From NCBI GenBank assembly GCA_019694595.1, contig JAIBBQ010000013.1, forward strand, positions 1 to 61,885: a stretch of DNA of 61,885 nucleotides. Reading direction: 5' to 3'. Below the pieces are notes generated by a model. The model saw only the letters and a program-made list of their open reading frames with translations, made no database searches and was not told where the DNA came from. This DNA comes from Myxococcaceae bacterium. Its GTDB lineage: Bacteria > Myxococcota > Myxococcia > Myxococcales > Myxococcaceae. Below, in pieces: positions 45,229-52,586 of the stretch (position 1 is its first letter; each line of letters starts with the position of its first letter). Both the position numbers and the translations under genes were made by a program.

Positions 45229-45651
45229 GTGAGCGAGACTGGACTCCTGAAGTTGCCCAACGGCGTCGAGCTGAAGGCGGCCGGGCCGGGCCGGCTGGGC
45301 GCGGTCGCGGGCGTCACCGCCGGGCGGCTGGAGCTGTCGCTGGCCGGAGCCGCGGAGACGCCGGACAAGGACGGGCTCGCCGCGGTGCTCACCCAGGTTC
45401 ACGCGCTGTGGGCGCAGCACCACTACACGCGCGCGGTGGTGGACCTGACCCGGCTCACCTTCATGAACTCGAGCTGCTTCAAGGAGCTCGTCACCTGGAT
45501 CTCCAAGGTCCAGGACGCGCCCGCGGCCGACCGCTACCGCATCCAGTTCCGCTACAGCCCCGACGTGCGCTGGCTCAAGGGCAGCATGCACGCGCTGTCG
45601 ACCTTCGGCGTCGACGTGGTGGACCTGGAAGCCACGCAAGGGGCACGTTGA
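45229..45651 (+). CDS. STAS-domain (anti-anti-sigma-like) protein
   Basis: 140 residues from a GTG after a very purine-rich GAGGGGGAAG. The STAS-like core contains AVVDLTRLTFMNSSCFKELVTW; the Ser of MNSSC occupies the site phosphorylated in SpoIIAA-type anti-anti-sigma factors. An unusual N-terminal extension of about 35 residues precedes the core. Its TGA overlaps the ATG of the downstream kinase-like gene (TGATG), so the two likely form a partner-switching pair. No sigma factor or PP2C phosphatase is adjacent. Confidence 0.78.
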   Translation: MSETGLLKLPNGVELKAAGPGRLGAVAGVTAGRLELSLAGAAETPDKDGLAAVLTQVHALWAQHHYTRAVVDLTRLTFMNSSCFKELVTWISKVQDAPAADRYRIQFRYSPDVRWLKGSMHALSTFGVDVVDLEATQGAR

Positions 45652-46133
45652 TGGCGGCCGCGAGCACGCCCTTCATCGAGGTGTCGTTCGCCCCCAGCAT
45701 GGCGCTCGTCTCGCACGTGCGGGAGTTCGCGTCGGCCTTCTACCAGCACACGCTGCAGGACCCCGACCTCATCTCCCGGCTCGGCGTGGCGACCCACGAG
45801 CTGCTCGAGAACGCGGTGAAGCACAGCAGCGACGGGCTGACCCGCGTGCGCATCGAGCTGCACGAAGAGCCGCGCACCATCTCCATCAGGACCTGGAACC
45901 GGCCCACGGGCGAGCACCTGGAGACGCTCAAGCAGAACCTGGAAGAGATCGCCCGCTCGCCGGACCCCGGCGCCCACTACCAGGTGCTCATGCGGCGCAG
46001 CGCCAAGCGCGCGGTGGGCTCGGGCCTCGGCCTGGGGCGGATCCGCGCCGAGGCGGAGTTCGAGCTGCGCTACGAGACCCACGGCCCCGAGGTCGAGGTC
46101 ATCGCGGAGTGCCCGGTCGCCCCGGGGAAGTGA
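45651..46133 (+). CDS. HATPase_c anti-sigma/serine-kinase-like protein
   Basis: 160 residues. The GHKL ATPase fold is read from VATHELLENAVKHSSDG (N-box) and a shortened G-box region GSGLGLGRIRAEAEF. It is most like the RsbW/SpoIIAB-type kinases that phosphorylate STAS proteins rather than sensor kinases, because there is no HisKA domain. Coupled by a TGATG overlap to the STAS gene. Which sigma factor or effector it controls is not shown here. Confidence 0.82.
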   Translation: MAAASTPFIEVSFAPSMALVSHVREFASAFYQHTLQDPDLISRLGVATHELLENAVKHSSDGLTRVRIELHEEPRTISIRTWNRPTGEHLETLKQNLEEIARSPDPGAHYQVLMRRSAKRAVGSGLGLGRIRAEAEFELRYETHGPEVEVIAECPVAPGK

Positions 46134-46178
46134 GCGCGGGGTACCACCGCGGCGCGCCCCTGGTGTACGCACCCGGGC

Positions 46179-47843
46179 ATGAGCCTCGAGAACGCCCCCG
46201 CACGGTCCTTCGTCACCCACGAGGTGCTCAACCAGGCGCCCCCGCTCGAGCACAACCTCTGGCGCACCGACGTCGCGCTGCAGGAGACCTTGAAGCGCGA
46301 AGGTGGCGGCTGGGCGAACGAGGCGCTCGACACCTACGGCGCGCTGGCCGGGGGCGAGCTGATGGTGGCGGGGTTCCTCGCCAACGAGAACAAGCCGAAG
46401 CTCAAGCTCTTCGACCGCTACGGCCACCGCCTCGACGAGGTGGAGTTCCACCCGGCGTACCACCAGCTGATGCGGGCGGCGATCGCCCACGAGGTGCCGA
46501 CCTGGGGCTGGCGCTACGAGTCGAAGCCGGGCGCGCACGTGGTGCGGCTCGGCCTGGGCTACCTCCACGCGCAGGCGGACCAGGGCACCGGCTGCCCGCT
46601 CACCATGACGTACGCCTGCGTGCCGTCGCTGCGGCACCACCCGAAGCTCGCCGCGGAATGGCTGCCCAAGGTCACCTCCAAGGAATACGACACCCGCCAG
46701 CTGCCGCTCGCCCAGAAGACCGGCGTCACGGTGGGCATGGGCATGACCGAGAAGCAGGGCGGCTCCGACGTGCGCAGCAACACCACCAAGGCGCACCAGC
46801 TCGCGGGTCGCGGCCCGGGCGAGCCGTACGCCCTGGTGGGCCACAAGTGGTTCTTCTCCGCGCCGATGTGCGACGCGTGGCTGGTGCTGGCGCAGGCCGA
46901 AGGCGGGCTGTCGTGCTTCCTGATGCCGCGCTTCCTGCCCGACGGCACCCGCAACGCCATCCGGGTGCAGCGGCTCAAGGAGAAGCTCGGCGACTGGAGC
47001 AACGCGTCGAGCGAGGTCGAGTTCCACGGCGCCACCGCGTGGATGGTGGGTGACGAGGGCCGCGGCGTGGCCACCATTCTCGAGATGGTCGCGCTCACCC
47101 GGCAAGACTGCATGATGGGCAGCGCGGGCATCATGCGGCAGGCGCTGGTGCACGCGATTCACCACGCGCGTCACCGCAAGGCGTTCGGCAAGCTGCTCGT
47201 CGACCAGCCGCTGATGCGCAACGTGCTGGCGGACCTCGCGCTGGAATCGGAAGCCCACCTCGCCATCACCGCCCGGGTGGCCCGTGCGGTCGACGCGAGT
47301 CACCGCGACGAGAGCGAGGCCGCCTTCTGCCGGCTGGCCACCGCGGTGGGCAAGTTCTGGGTGTGCAAGCGCGCCGCGCCCTTCGTCAACGAGGCGCAGG
47401 AGTCGCTGGGCGGCATGGGCTACGTGGAAGAGTCGATTCTGCCGCGCCTCTACCGGCAGGCCCCGCTCAACTCCATCTGGGAAGGCAGCGGCAACATCCA
47501 GTGCCTCGACGTGCTGCGCGCGCTGGCCAAGGAGCCGGCGAGCCGCGACGCCTTCTTCGGGGAGCTGCAGAAGGGCATGGGCGGCCACGTGCTGCTCGAC
47601 CAGGAGCTCGCCGAGCTGCCGGCGCTCTTCTCCGACGTGGAGACGCTGGAGACGCGCTCGCGCGCGGTGGTGGAGCGCATGGCGGTGGCGCTGCAGGCGA
47701 GCCTGCTGGTGCGCGCGGGCAACAAGGTCGTCTCCGACGCCTTCTGCGAGTCGCGGCTGGGAAACCGGCACGGACAGGTGTTCGGCACCCTGCCCGCCGG
47801 CGCGCCGGTGAAGGCGCTCATCGACCGCGCGCTCCCTGCGTAG
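46179..47843 (+). CDS. aidB: AidB-like acyl-CoA dehydrogenase
   Basis: 554 residues, close to the 541 of E. coli AidB. Near-identical blocks include IGMGMTEKQGGSDV-type (here GMGMTEKQGGSDVRSNTT), LVGHKWFFSAP, GGLSCFLMPRFLPDGTRNAI and LNSIWEGSGNIQCLDVLR. AidB is a flavoprotein induced by alkylation stress; its C-terminal domain binds DNA. Here the gene stands alone, without ada or alkB nearby. It is followed by the extragenic repeat elements. Confidence 0.92.
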   Translation: MSLENAPARSFVTHEVLNQAPPLEHNLWRTDVALQETLKREGGGWANEALDTYGALAGGELMVAGFLANENKPKLKLFDRYGHRLDEVEFHPAYHQLMRAAIAHEVPTWGWRYESKPGAHVVRLGLGYLHAQADQGTGCPLTMTYACVPSLRHHPKLAAEWLPKVTSKEYDTRQLPLAQKTGVTVGMGMTEKQGGSDVRSNTTKAHQLAGRGPGEPYALVGHKWFFSAPMCDAWLVLAQAEGGLSCFLMPRFLPDGTRNAIRVQRLKEKLGDWSNASSEVEFHGATAWMVGDEGRGVATILEMVALTRQDCMMGSAGIMRQALVHAIHHARHRKAFGKLLVDQPLMRNVLADLALESEAHLAITARVARAVDASHRDESEAAFCRLATAVGKFWVCKRAAPFVNEAQESLGGMGYVEESILPRLYRQAPLNSIWEGSGNIQCLDVLRALAKEPASRDAFFGELQKGMGGHVLLDQELAELPALFSDVETLETRSRAVVERMAVALQASLLVRAGNKVVSDAFCESRLGNRHGQVFGTLPAGAPVKALIDRALPA

Positions 47844-47860
47844 CTAGACCTCAGCCCAAG

Positions 47861-47989
47861 GGCGCTCCGGTCCTCGTGCTCCGAGCGCCCCTGGGCGGCG
47901 CCGGGCGAGAGCCCAGCGACCACCATCACCGGACGGGGCGAAGGCCCCGCCGTCCTCGCGGGCAGCGCCCTCGCGAGGACAGAGCTCAG
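47861..47989 (-). repeat. extragenic hairpin element, copy 1
   Basis: 129 bp, 126 of 129 identical to copy 2 (47992-48120), separated by 2 bp (period 131). Read on the minus strand it contains hairpin 1 (TCCTCGCG ... CGCGAGGA), hairpin 2 (CGGGGC CTTC GCCCCG), a conserved core GGCTCTCGCCCGGCGCCGCC and hairpin 3 (GGCGCTC ... GAGCGCC). A related copy lies at 57081-57198 in the opposite direction. It occupies the 3' space between convergent AidB and ankyrin genes. Confidence 0.85.
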
Positions 47990-47991
47990 CA

Positions 47992-48120
47992 GGCGCTCCG
48001 GTCCTCGTGCTCCGAGCGCCCCTGGGCGGCGCCGGGCGAGAGCCCCCTGACCACCATCACCGGACGGGGCGAAGGCCCCGCCGTCCTCGCGGGCAGCGCC
48101 CTCGCGAGGACAGAGCTCAG
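47992..48120 (-). repeat. extragenic hairpin element, copy 2
   Basis: Tandem partner of copy 1. On the minus strand its start overlaps the ankyrin stop codon (48119-48117) and hairpin 1 begins 6 bp after that stop. The three differences from copy 1 are clustered (around 48044), outside the hairpins. The element is in the same orientation relative to its upstream gene as the third copy is to the ThDP-enzyme gene. Confidence 0.85.
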
Positions 48121-48623
48121 CTCCGCACGAGGCTGAGCAGGTGCCCGACGCGGCTGGCGCCCATGTTCTGCGCGAGCTCGGCGGCCGAGGCCCCGGCGGC
48201 GTCGCGGCGCTGCAGCTGCGCACCGGCCGACAGCAGCAGCTCGACCATCTCCACGTGGTCGAACATCGCCGCGAACATCAGCGCGGTGCGCCCGTCGGGG
48301 CCCGCGGTGTCGGCGCCCGCGCCGCCCTCGAGCAGCGCCCGCGCCACCGCCACGTTGCCCTTGAAGGCCACGCCGGCCAGCGGGCTCTGCCCGCGGTCGT
48401 TGCGCGCTTCCGGGTCGGCGCCGTGCTCGAGGAGCAGCCGCACCGCGTCGAGGTGCCCGTGGTAGGCGGCGAGCATCAGCATGGTGTCGCCGGCCTGGTT
48501 GCGCACGCCGACCGGCAGGCCCTGGCCGAGCGCGGTGGTGAGTGCCGCGACGTCGCCGCGGCGGGCGGCGTCGAAGGCCTGCTGGGCGATGAGGACTGCG
48601 GGGTCCCTGGGCTCCTGGCTCAC
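48117..48623 (-). CDS. ankyrin-repeat protein (AnkB-like partner of catalase)
   Basis: 168 residues from a GTG (48623) that overlaps the catalase stop (GTGA). Four ankyrin repeats are visible: DTMLMLAAYHGHLDAVRLLLEHGAD, SPLAGVAFKGNVAVARALLEGGAG and TALMFAAMFDHVEMVELLLSAGA (each shown in part), plus a capping repeat at each end. In Pseudomonas the katB-linked ankB is needed for full catalase activity; the same adjacency is seen here. Likely cytoplasmic here, as no signal peptide is visible. Confidence 0.85.
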   Translation of the reverse strand: MSQEPRDPAVLIAQQAFDAARRGDVAALTTALGQGLPVGVRNQAGDTMLMLAAYHGHLDAVRLLLEHGADPEARNDRGQSPLAGVAFKGNVAVARALLEGGAGADTAGPDGRTALMFAAMFDHVEMVELLLSAGAQLQRRDAAGASAAELAQNMGASRVGHLLSLVRS

Positions 48624-50104
48624 GACTTCACTGCCTTCCTGGCCGCGGCGACGGCCTTCTCGAGCCGGCTGCCGAGGCTCGCATCGGCGGCGCGGAAGTG
48701 GGCGATGGACTTCTTCACCACCTCGGCATTCTTCACCTGCGAGAGCGAGCCGGCGAGGTTTTCCACGAGACGGGCCTGCTCGTCCTTCTTCATCACCCGG
48801 AAGAGCGCGCCCGCCTGGCCGAAGTCGTCGTCCTCCGCGTGCTTGATGAGCCCGTGGGTGCCCACCGCGCCGGCGACCGGGAGCGCGAAGTCGTACGCCT
48901 CGCCGGTCTGCGCCGGGGAGCCGTCGGCGTTGGGCTCGTAGTTCCTCGAGCGCCCGCCGTTGCCGTCGAAGCGCATCGCGCCGTCGCGGCCGTTGTTCCG
49001 GGCGCCTCCAGCCACGCCCTGGGGCGCGTTGACCGGCAGCCGGGTGTGGTTGACGCCCAGGCGATAGCGCTGCGCGTCGCCGTACGCGAAGAGGCGCGCC
49101 TGCAGCATGGGGTCGGGCGACGGGCCGATGCCGGGCACGAAGTTGCCGGGGTCGAAGGCCGACTGCTCGGTCTCCGCGAAGTAGTTGTCGGGCACGCGGT
49201 CGAGCACCACCTTGCCCACCTCGATGAGCGGGTAGTCCGCGTACGGCCACACCTTGGTGAGGTCGAAGGGGTTGAAGCGGTACCCGGCGGCGTCCTTCTC
49301 GGGCATCACCTGCACCTTGAGCGTCCACGACGGGAAGTCGCCGCGCTCGATGGCGTCGTAGAGGTCCTTGTGGTGGGCCGCGGGGTCCTTCGCGCCCAGC
49401 GCCGCCGCTTCCTCGCTGGTGAGCGTCTCGATGCCCTGGTCGGTCTTGAAGTGGAACTTCACCCAGAAGCGCTCACCCTTGGCGTTGACGGTGCCGAAGG
49501 TGTGCGAGCCGAAGCCGTCGGTGTGGCGCAGGGTGCGGGGGATGCCGCGGTCGCCGAAGAGCCAGATGAACTGGTGGGTGGCTTCCGGGGTGCGCGAGAA
49601 GAAGTCCCACTGGTTCTCGGGCTCCTGGCGGTTGGTGAACGGGTCGTACTTCTGGGAGTGGATGAAGTCGGGGAACTTGATGCCGTCGCGCAGGAAGAAG
49701 ATGGGGGTGTTGTTGCCCACCAGGTCCCAGTTGCCGTCCTCGGTGTAGAACTTCACCGCGAAGCCGCGCGGGTCGCGGGCGGTGTCGGCGGCGCCCTTGG
49801 ACCCCGCCACCGTCGAGAAGCGGATCGCGAGCCGCGTCTTCTTGCCCTTCTGGGAAAAGAGCTTCGCCTTGGTCCAGCGCGTCGCGTCCTTGGTGGTGAC
49901 CTCGAGCGACCCGTAGGCGAGCGTGCCCACGGCGTGCACCACGCGCTCCGGAATGCGCTCGCGGTTGAAGCGCGCGAGCTTCTCGATGAGGTGGTGGTCC
50001 TGCAGGAGCGTGGGGCCGTTCACTCCGGCGCGCTGCGAGTGCTGGTTGTCGGCCACCGGGGCGCCGGCCTCGGTGGTGAGCGTGGTCTGGGTGGTCTTCG
50101 CCAT
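48620..50104 (-). CDS. katA: monofunctional haem catalase
   Basis: 494 residues, a small-subunit clade. The catalytic His57 is in ERVVHAVG, Asn131 in LVGNNTPIFFLRD, and the proximal haem Tyr in RLFAYGDAQRYRLG. NQHSQRAGVNGPTLLQD and IPRTLRHTDGFGSHTF are canonical. It converts hydrogen peroxide to water and oxygen. Its stop overlaps the ankyrin gene start, and it is divergent from OxyR with 102 bp between starts, so OxyR control is likely. The symbol is by family; it could equally be named katB by its ankyrin partner. Confidence 0.96.
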   Translation of the reverse strand: MAKTTQTTLTTEAGAPVADNQHSQRAGVNGPTLLQDHHLIEKLARFNRERIPERVVHAVGTLAYGSLEVTTKDATRWTKAKLFSQKGKKTRLAIRFSTVAGSKGAADTARDPRGFAVKFYTEDGNWDLVGNNTPIFFLRDGIKFPDFIHSQKYDPFTNRQEPENQWDFFSRTPEATHQFIWLFGDRGIPRTLRHTDGFGSHTFGTVNAKGERFWVKFHFKTDQGIETLTSEEAAALGAKDPAAHHKDLYDAIERGDFPSWTLKVQVMPEKDAAGYRFNPFDLTKVWPYADYPLIEVGKVVLDRVPDNYFAETEQSAFDPGNFVPGIGPSPDPMLQARLFAYGDAQRYRLGVNHTRLPVNAPQGVAGGARNNGRDGAMRFDGNGGRSRNYEPNADGSPAQTGEAYDFALPVAGAVGTHGLIKHAEDDDFGQAGALFRVMKKDEQARLVENLAGSLSQVKNAEVVKKSIAHFRAADASLGSRLEKAVAAARKAVKS

Positions 50105-50193
50105 GGTCGAAAGTCTCCGGGACAGCGGTTCGAGATGTGCGAACCATGCCCAAGGGCAGTGACAGCGGCCAACACATCTTGGCCATGACTTTG

Positions 50194-50208
50194 ATAGTTT
50201 CTTCCTAT
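50194..50208 (+). promoter_or_regulatory. OxyR half-operator ATAG-N7-CTAT overlapping the oxyR start
   Basis: ATAG (50194-50197) and CTAT (50205-50208) are separated by exactly seven bases, the OxyR half-site pattern; the fourth base of CTAT lies within the ATG of oxyR. The second half expected 7 bp upstream is weak (CCAT at 50183-50186). Binding here would block oxyR initiation, giving autoregulation, and activate the divergent catalase gene 100 bp away. Confidence 0.55.
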
Positions 50209-51127
50209 GAACCTCGCCACCCCACCCTTCACGCTCCGCCAGCTCCAGTACGCGGTCGCCGTCGCCGAGGCGCTCAACTTCCGCAAGGCCGCGGTGCAGT
50301 GCGCGGTGTCGCAGCCGTCGCTGTCGGCGCAGCTCGCCGAGCTGGAAGGAGCGCTCGGGGTGCGACTGTTCGAGCGCGACCGCTCCGGGGTGGTGGTGAC
50401 GCCTGCCGGGCGGACGCTGGTGGCGCCGGCCCGGGCGGTGCTGGAAGAAGCGCGCGCGCTCACCCGCGACGCGCACCAGGCGGGCGACGTGCTGGCCGGC
50501 ACGCTGCGGCTGGGCGTCATTCCCACGGTAGCCCCGTACCTGCTGCCCCAGGTGATGCCCGCGCTGCGCAAGACGTTCCCGCGGCTCACCACGCTGTGGC
50601 GCGAAGAGAAGACCGCGCCGCTCAGCGTCGCGCTGGCCAACGGCTCGCTGGAAGCGGTGGTGGTGGCGCTGGAAGCGAACCTGGGCGACGTGGACCACGC
50701 GGTGCTCGCGATCGACCCCTTCGTGCTCGCGGTGCCGCGCAAGAGCCCGCTCGACCACGACGGCCCGGTGGGCCTCAAGGAGCTCAAGCAGTCGGAGGTG
50801 CTGGTGCTGGAAGACGGCCACTGCTTCGGCGACCAGGCCATCGCCTACTGCGAGAAGAAGGGGGCGCCCCAGCTCGAGTTCCGCGCCACCAGCCTGGGCA
50901 CCCTGACGCAGATGGTGGCGGCCGGTGCCGGGGTGACGCTGCTGCCCAGCCTCTCGGTGGACACCGAGGTGAAGCGCGCCGCGGTGCGGGTGCGGCCCTT
51001 CGAGAAGCCGGCGCCCCACCGCACGCTGGCGCTCGCCTGGCGCAAGGGCTCGCCGCTGGGCCCGGCGCTGGAGAAGCTCGCGGCGGTGATGCGCGAGCAC
51101 ACCGCGGTCGCCCGCGTCACTTCCTGA
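50207..51127 (+). CDS. oxyR: OxyR hydrogen-peroxide-sensing LysR regulator
   Basis: 306 residues. LysR HTH (AEALNFRKAAVQCAVSQPS, LEGALGVRLFERDR). The sensing pair Cys206 and Cys215 lies in LEDGHCFGDQAIAYCEKKG, with the same nine-residue spacing as E. coli Cys199/Cys208. This makes the OxyR call firm. It faces the catalase-ankyrin operon and overlaps the TraB/ChaN-like gene by 11 bp at the 3' end. Confidence 0.95.
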   Translation: MNLATPPFTLRQLQYAVAVAEALNFRKAAVQCAVSQPSLSAQLAELEGALGVRLFERDRSGVVVTPAGRTLVAPARAVLEEARALTRDAHQAGDVLAGTLRLGVIPTVAPYLLPQVMPALRKTFPRLTTLWREEKTAPLSVALANGSLEAVVVALEANLGDVDHAVLAIDPFVLAVPRKSPLDHDGPVGLKELKQSEVLVLEDGHCFGDQAIAYCEKKGAPQLEFRATSLGTLTQMVAAGAGVTLLPSLSVDTEVKRAAVRVRPFEKPAPHRTLALAWRKGSPLGPALEKLAAVMREHTAVARVTS

Positions 51128-51941
51128 GCGGAGTGCGCGGAAAGAAGAGGAAGAACGCGTCGGGCCGCGGAGAGACGAGCACCGTCTTGCCTTGCGCGGC
51201 GGCCTTCATTGCCGGGGCGAACCACGACTCCTTGGGCAGGTCGTCGTCCTGGGCGACGTACTCCGGCACCAGCAGGTCGAGCTCGACGTACCCGCCGTCG
51301 GTGGCCTGCGAGAGCTGCGGCCCGAAGGTGTACGCGGCGTAGTCGGGCAGCGGCGCCACGTCGTTGTGCACCGCGCCGCCGTAGAGCACGAGGAGCTTCT
51401 GGCCGGGCCCCGCCTCGCCCTTCTCCATCACCTCGAGCGCCTTCTCCGACACCAGCTTGCGCACCAGCAGCAGGCTCTTCTCGGCGTCGAGGTGGCCGTT
51501 CTCGTCCATCAGCGCCTGGTAGTCGGCGCAGCTCAGCAGGAGGATGTGGTTCTTGAGGCCGTGGTCGAAGGCCTTCTCCAGCATCGTCGAGAGCTCGTCC
51601 TCGGTGGTGTCGGGGCGCTGGGTGACCTTCTTCACTTCCTGGACCGCCTTCTTCTCGGTGGCGCCGCACTTGCCGGTGGTCATCCACGTCTCGGCGACCA
51701 GCGCGCCCGCCTGGCCGTCGAGCAGCGGCAGCAGGTCGACGGTGAAGCGCTTGAGCGCGCTCCTCACCTTCGGGGCGCCTTCGAGCTCGTGGTACTCGCC
51801 GATGCCCAGCACCGACGGGTGGGCCTCGAGCACCTGCGCGAAGGCGGCCTGGGCGTTCTTGAAGGTGCGGCAGACCGGCGGCGCGCAGGCGGTGCCCGCG
51901 TCGGGCGCGGCGAGCAGCAGCGCGAGCAGCGCCGGGGTCAT
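51117..51941 (-). CDS. exported TraB/ChaN-like protein
   Basis: 274 residues with a short signal (LLALLLAAPDAG). The segment VLGIGEYHELEGAPKVRSAL matches the GExH motif of the TraB/ChaN/TIKI superfamily of putative metallo-peptidases or haem-binding proteins, followed by ALVAETWMTTG and LVLYGGAVHNDVAP, which supply further Glu and His residues. The assignment is from motif spacing. It is convergent with OxyR by an 11-bp overlap. Function in this organism unknown. Confidence 0.6.
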   Translation of the reverse strand: MTPALLALLLAAPDAGTACAPPVCRTFKNAQAAFAQVLEAHPSVLGIGEYHELEGAPKVRSALKRFTVDLLPLLDGQAGALVAETWMTTGKCGATEKKAVQEVKKVTQRPDTTEDELSTMLEKAFDHGLKNHILLLSCADYQALMDENGHLDAEKSLLLVRKLVSEKALEVMEKGEAGPGQKLLVLYGGAVHNDVAPLPDYAAYTFGPQLSQATDGGYVELDLLVPEYVAQDDDLPKESWFAPAMKAAAQGKTVLVSPRPDAFFLFFPRTPLRK

Positions 51942-52586
51942 TCGAGGTCCTGCCGGGTCGGGCCGCGCACCACCACGAACGTATCCGACGGCGGGGGCGG
52001 GTCAGGTGTTCCAAAAGTCCCCCAAATGACCTCGCGTCAGGGCGAGCACGCCCTCGCGTCTCACCGGCGTCACTGCCCACGGAGGGCACCTGGCCGCGCG
52101 AGAGGCGCTTCCCCGCGTACCGCGAGCGCGTCGCACAGGTGGTTCGAACCCGACGCGGGATGCGACACCCCAGGGGCCGGGAGACCGGTCCCACACGAGC
52201 CGTTCACTCGTCCTAGCTCAGTCGGTAGAGCACCAGATTCGAACTCTGGCTGTCGGGGGTTCGACTCCCCCGGACACAGGGCGGGGTCGCCGGGAGCCGG
52301 CAGTCGTGCTCGGCGTGCACGGGCAGCACCTCGTCCTTCGCGAAAGGACCGTCGCCCCCCAGCCCGTCGCGGGCCTCTCGCGTGTCGGTGACGCGGGACC
52401 CGGACCCACGGCCCGGGGGCCTCGCTCCCTCGCGAACGCCGAACGGTCGCTCGCGCACGCGCCGTGCGAGCGCGCTGCCCGTGAACGGTGGCCCCGCCCA
52501 CTCCTTTCCCCATCGTCGAGCGTCAGGCCCGCGCTCCTCGAGCAGTCCACCGGGCCCCAAGAAGCGGCACGAAAGCGAGGTGCGCG
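51942..52586. other. 645-bp gene-poor region around a tRNA-like sequence
   Basis: Between the ChaN-like and SPFH genes I find no convincing protein gene; open frames here are GC-driven and overlap the tRNA-like sequence. Besides the tRNA-like element (52207-52279) there is a hairpin GTCCTT-CGCGA-AAGGAC near 52332-52348, with no U-run. An isolated GGTTCGAACC near 52138 resembles a T-arm but has no cloverleaf around it. Confidence 0.5.
52207..52279 (+). tRNA. tRNA-like sequence, anticodon CGA, atypical (possible pseudo-tRNA)
   Basis: D-arm GCTC...GAGC, anticodon arm CCAGA-TTCGAAC-TCTGG, variable loop CTGTC and T-arm GGGGG-TTCGACT-CCCCC fold well. The anticodon by position is CGA (serine UCG), yet the short variable loop is class I, not the long arm of tRNA-Ser. 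The acceptor stem pairs only at the last four positions (GTCC with GGAC); the outer three pairs mismatch, and no encoded CCA follows. A functional tRNA is therefore doubtful; decay of a tRNA, perhaps by integration at its 5' end, is the alternative. Confidence 0.5.

Noticed and set aside
52128-52150. Second T-arm-like GGTTCGAACC before the tRNA-like sequence
   Set aside because: No D-arm, anticodon arm or acceptor pairing on either strand around it.
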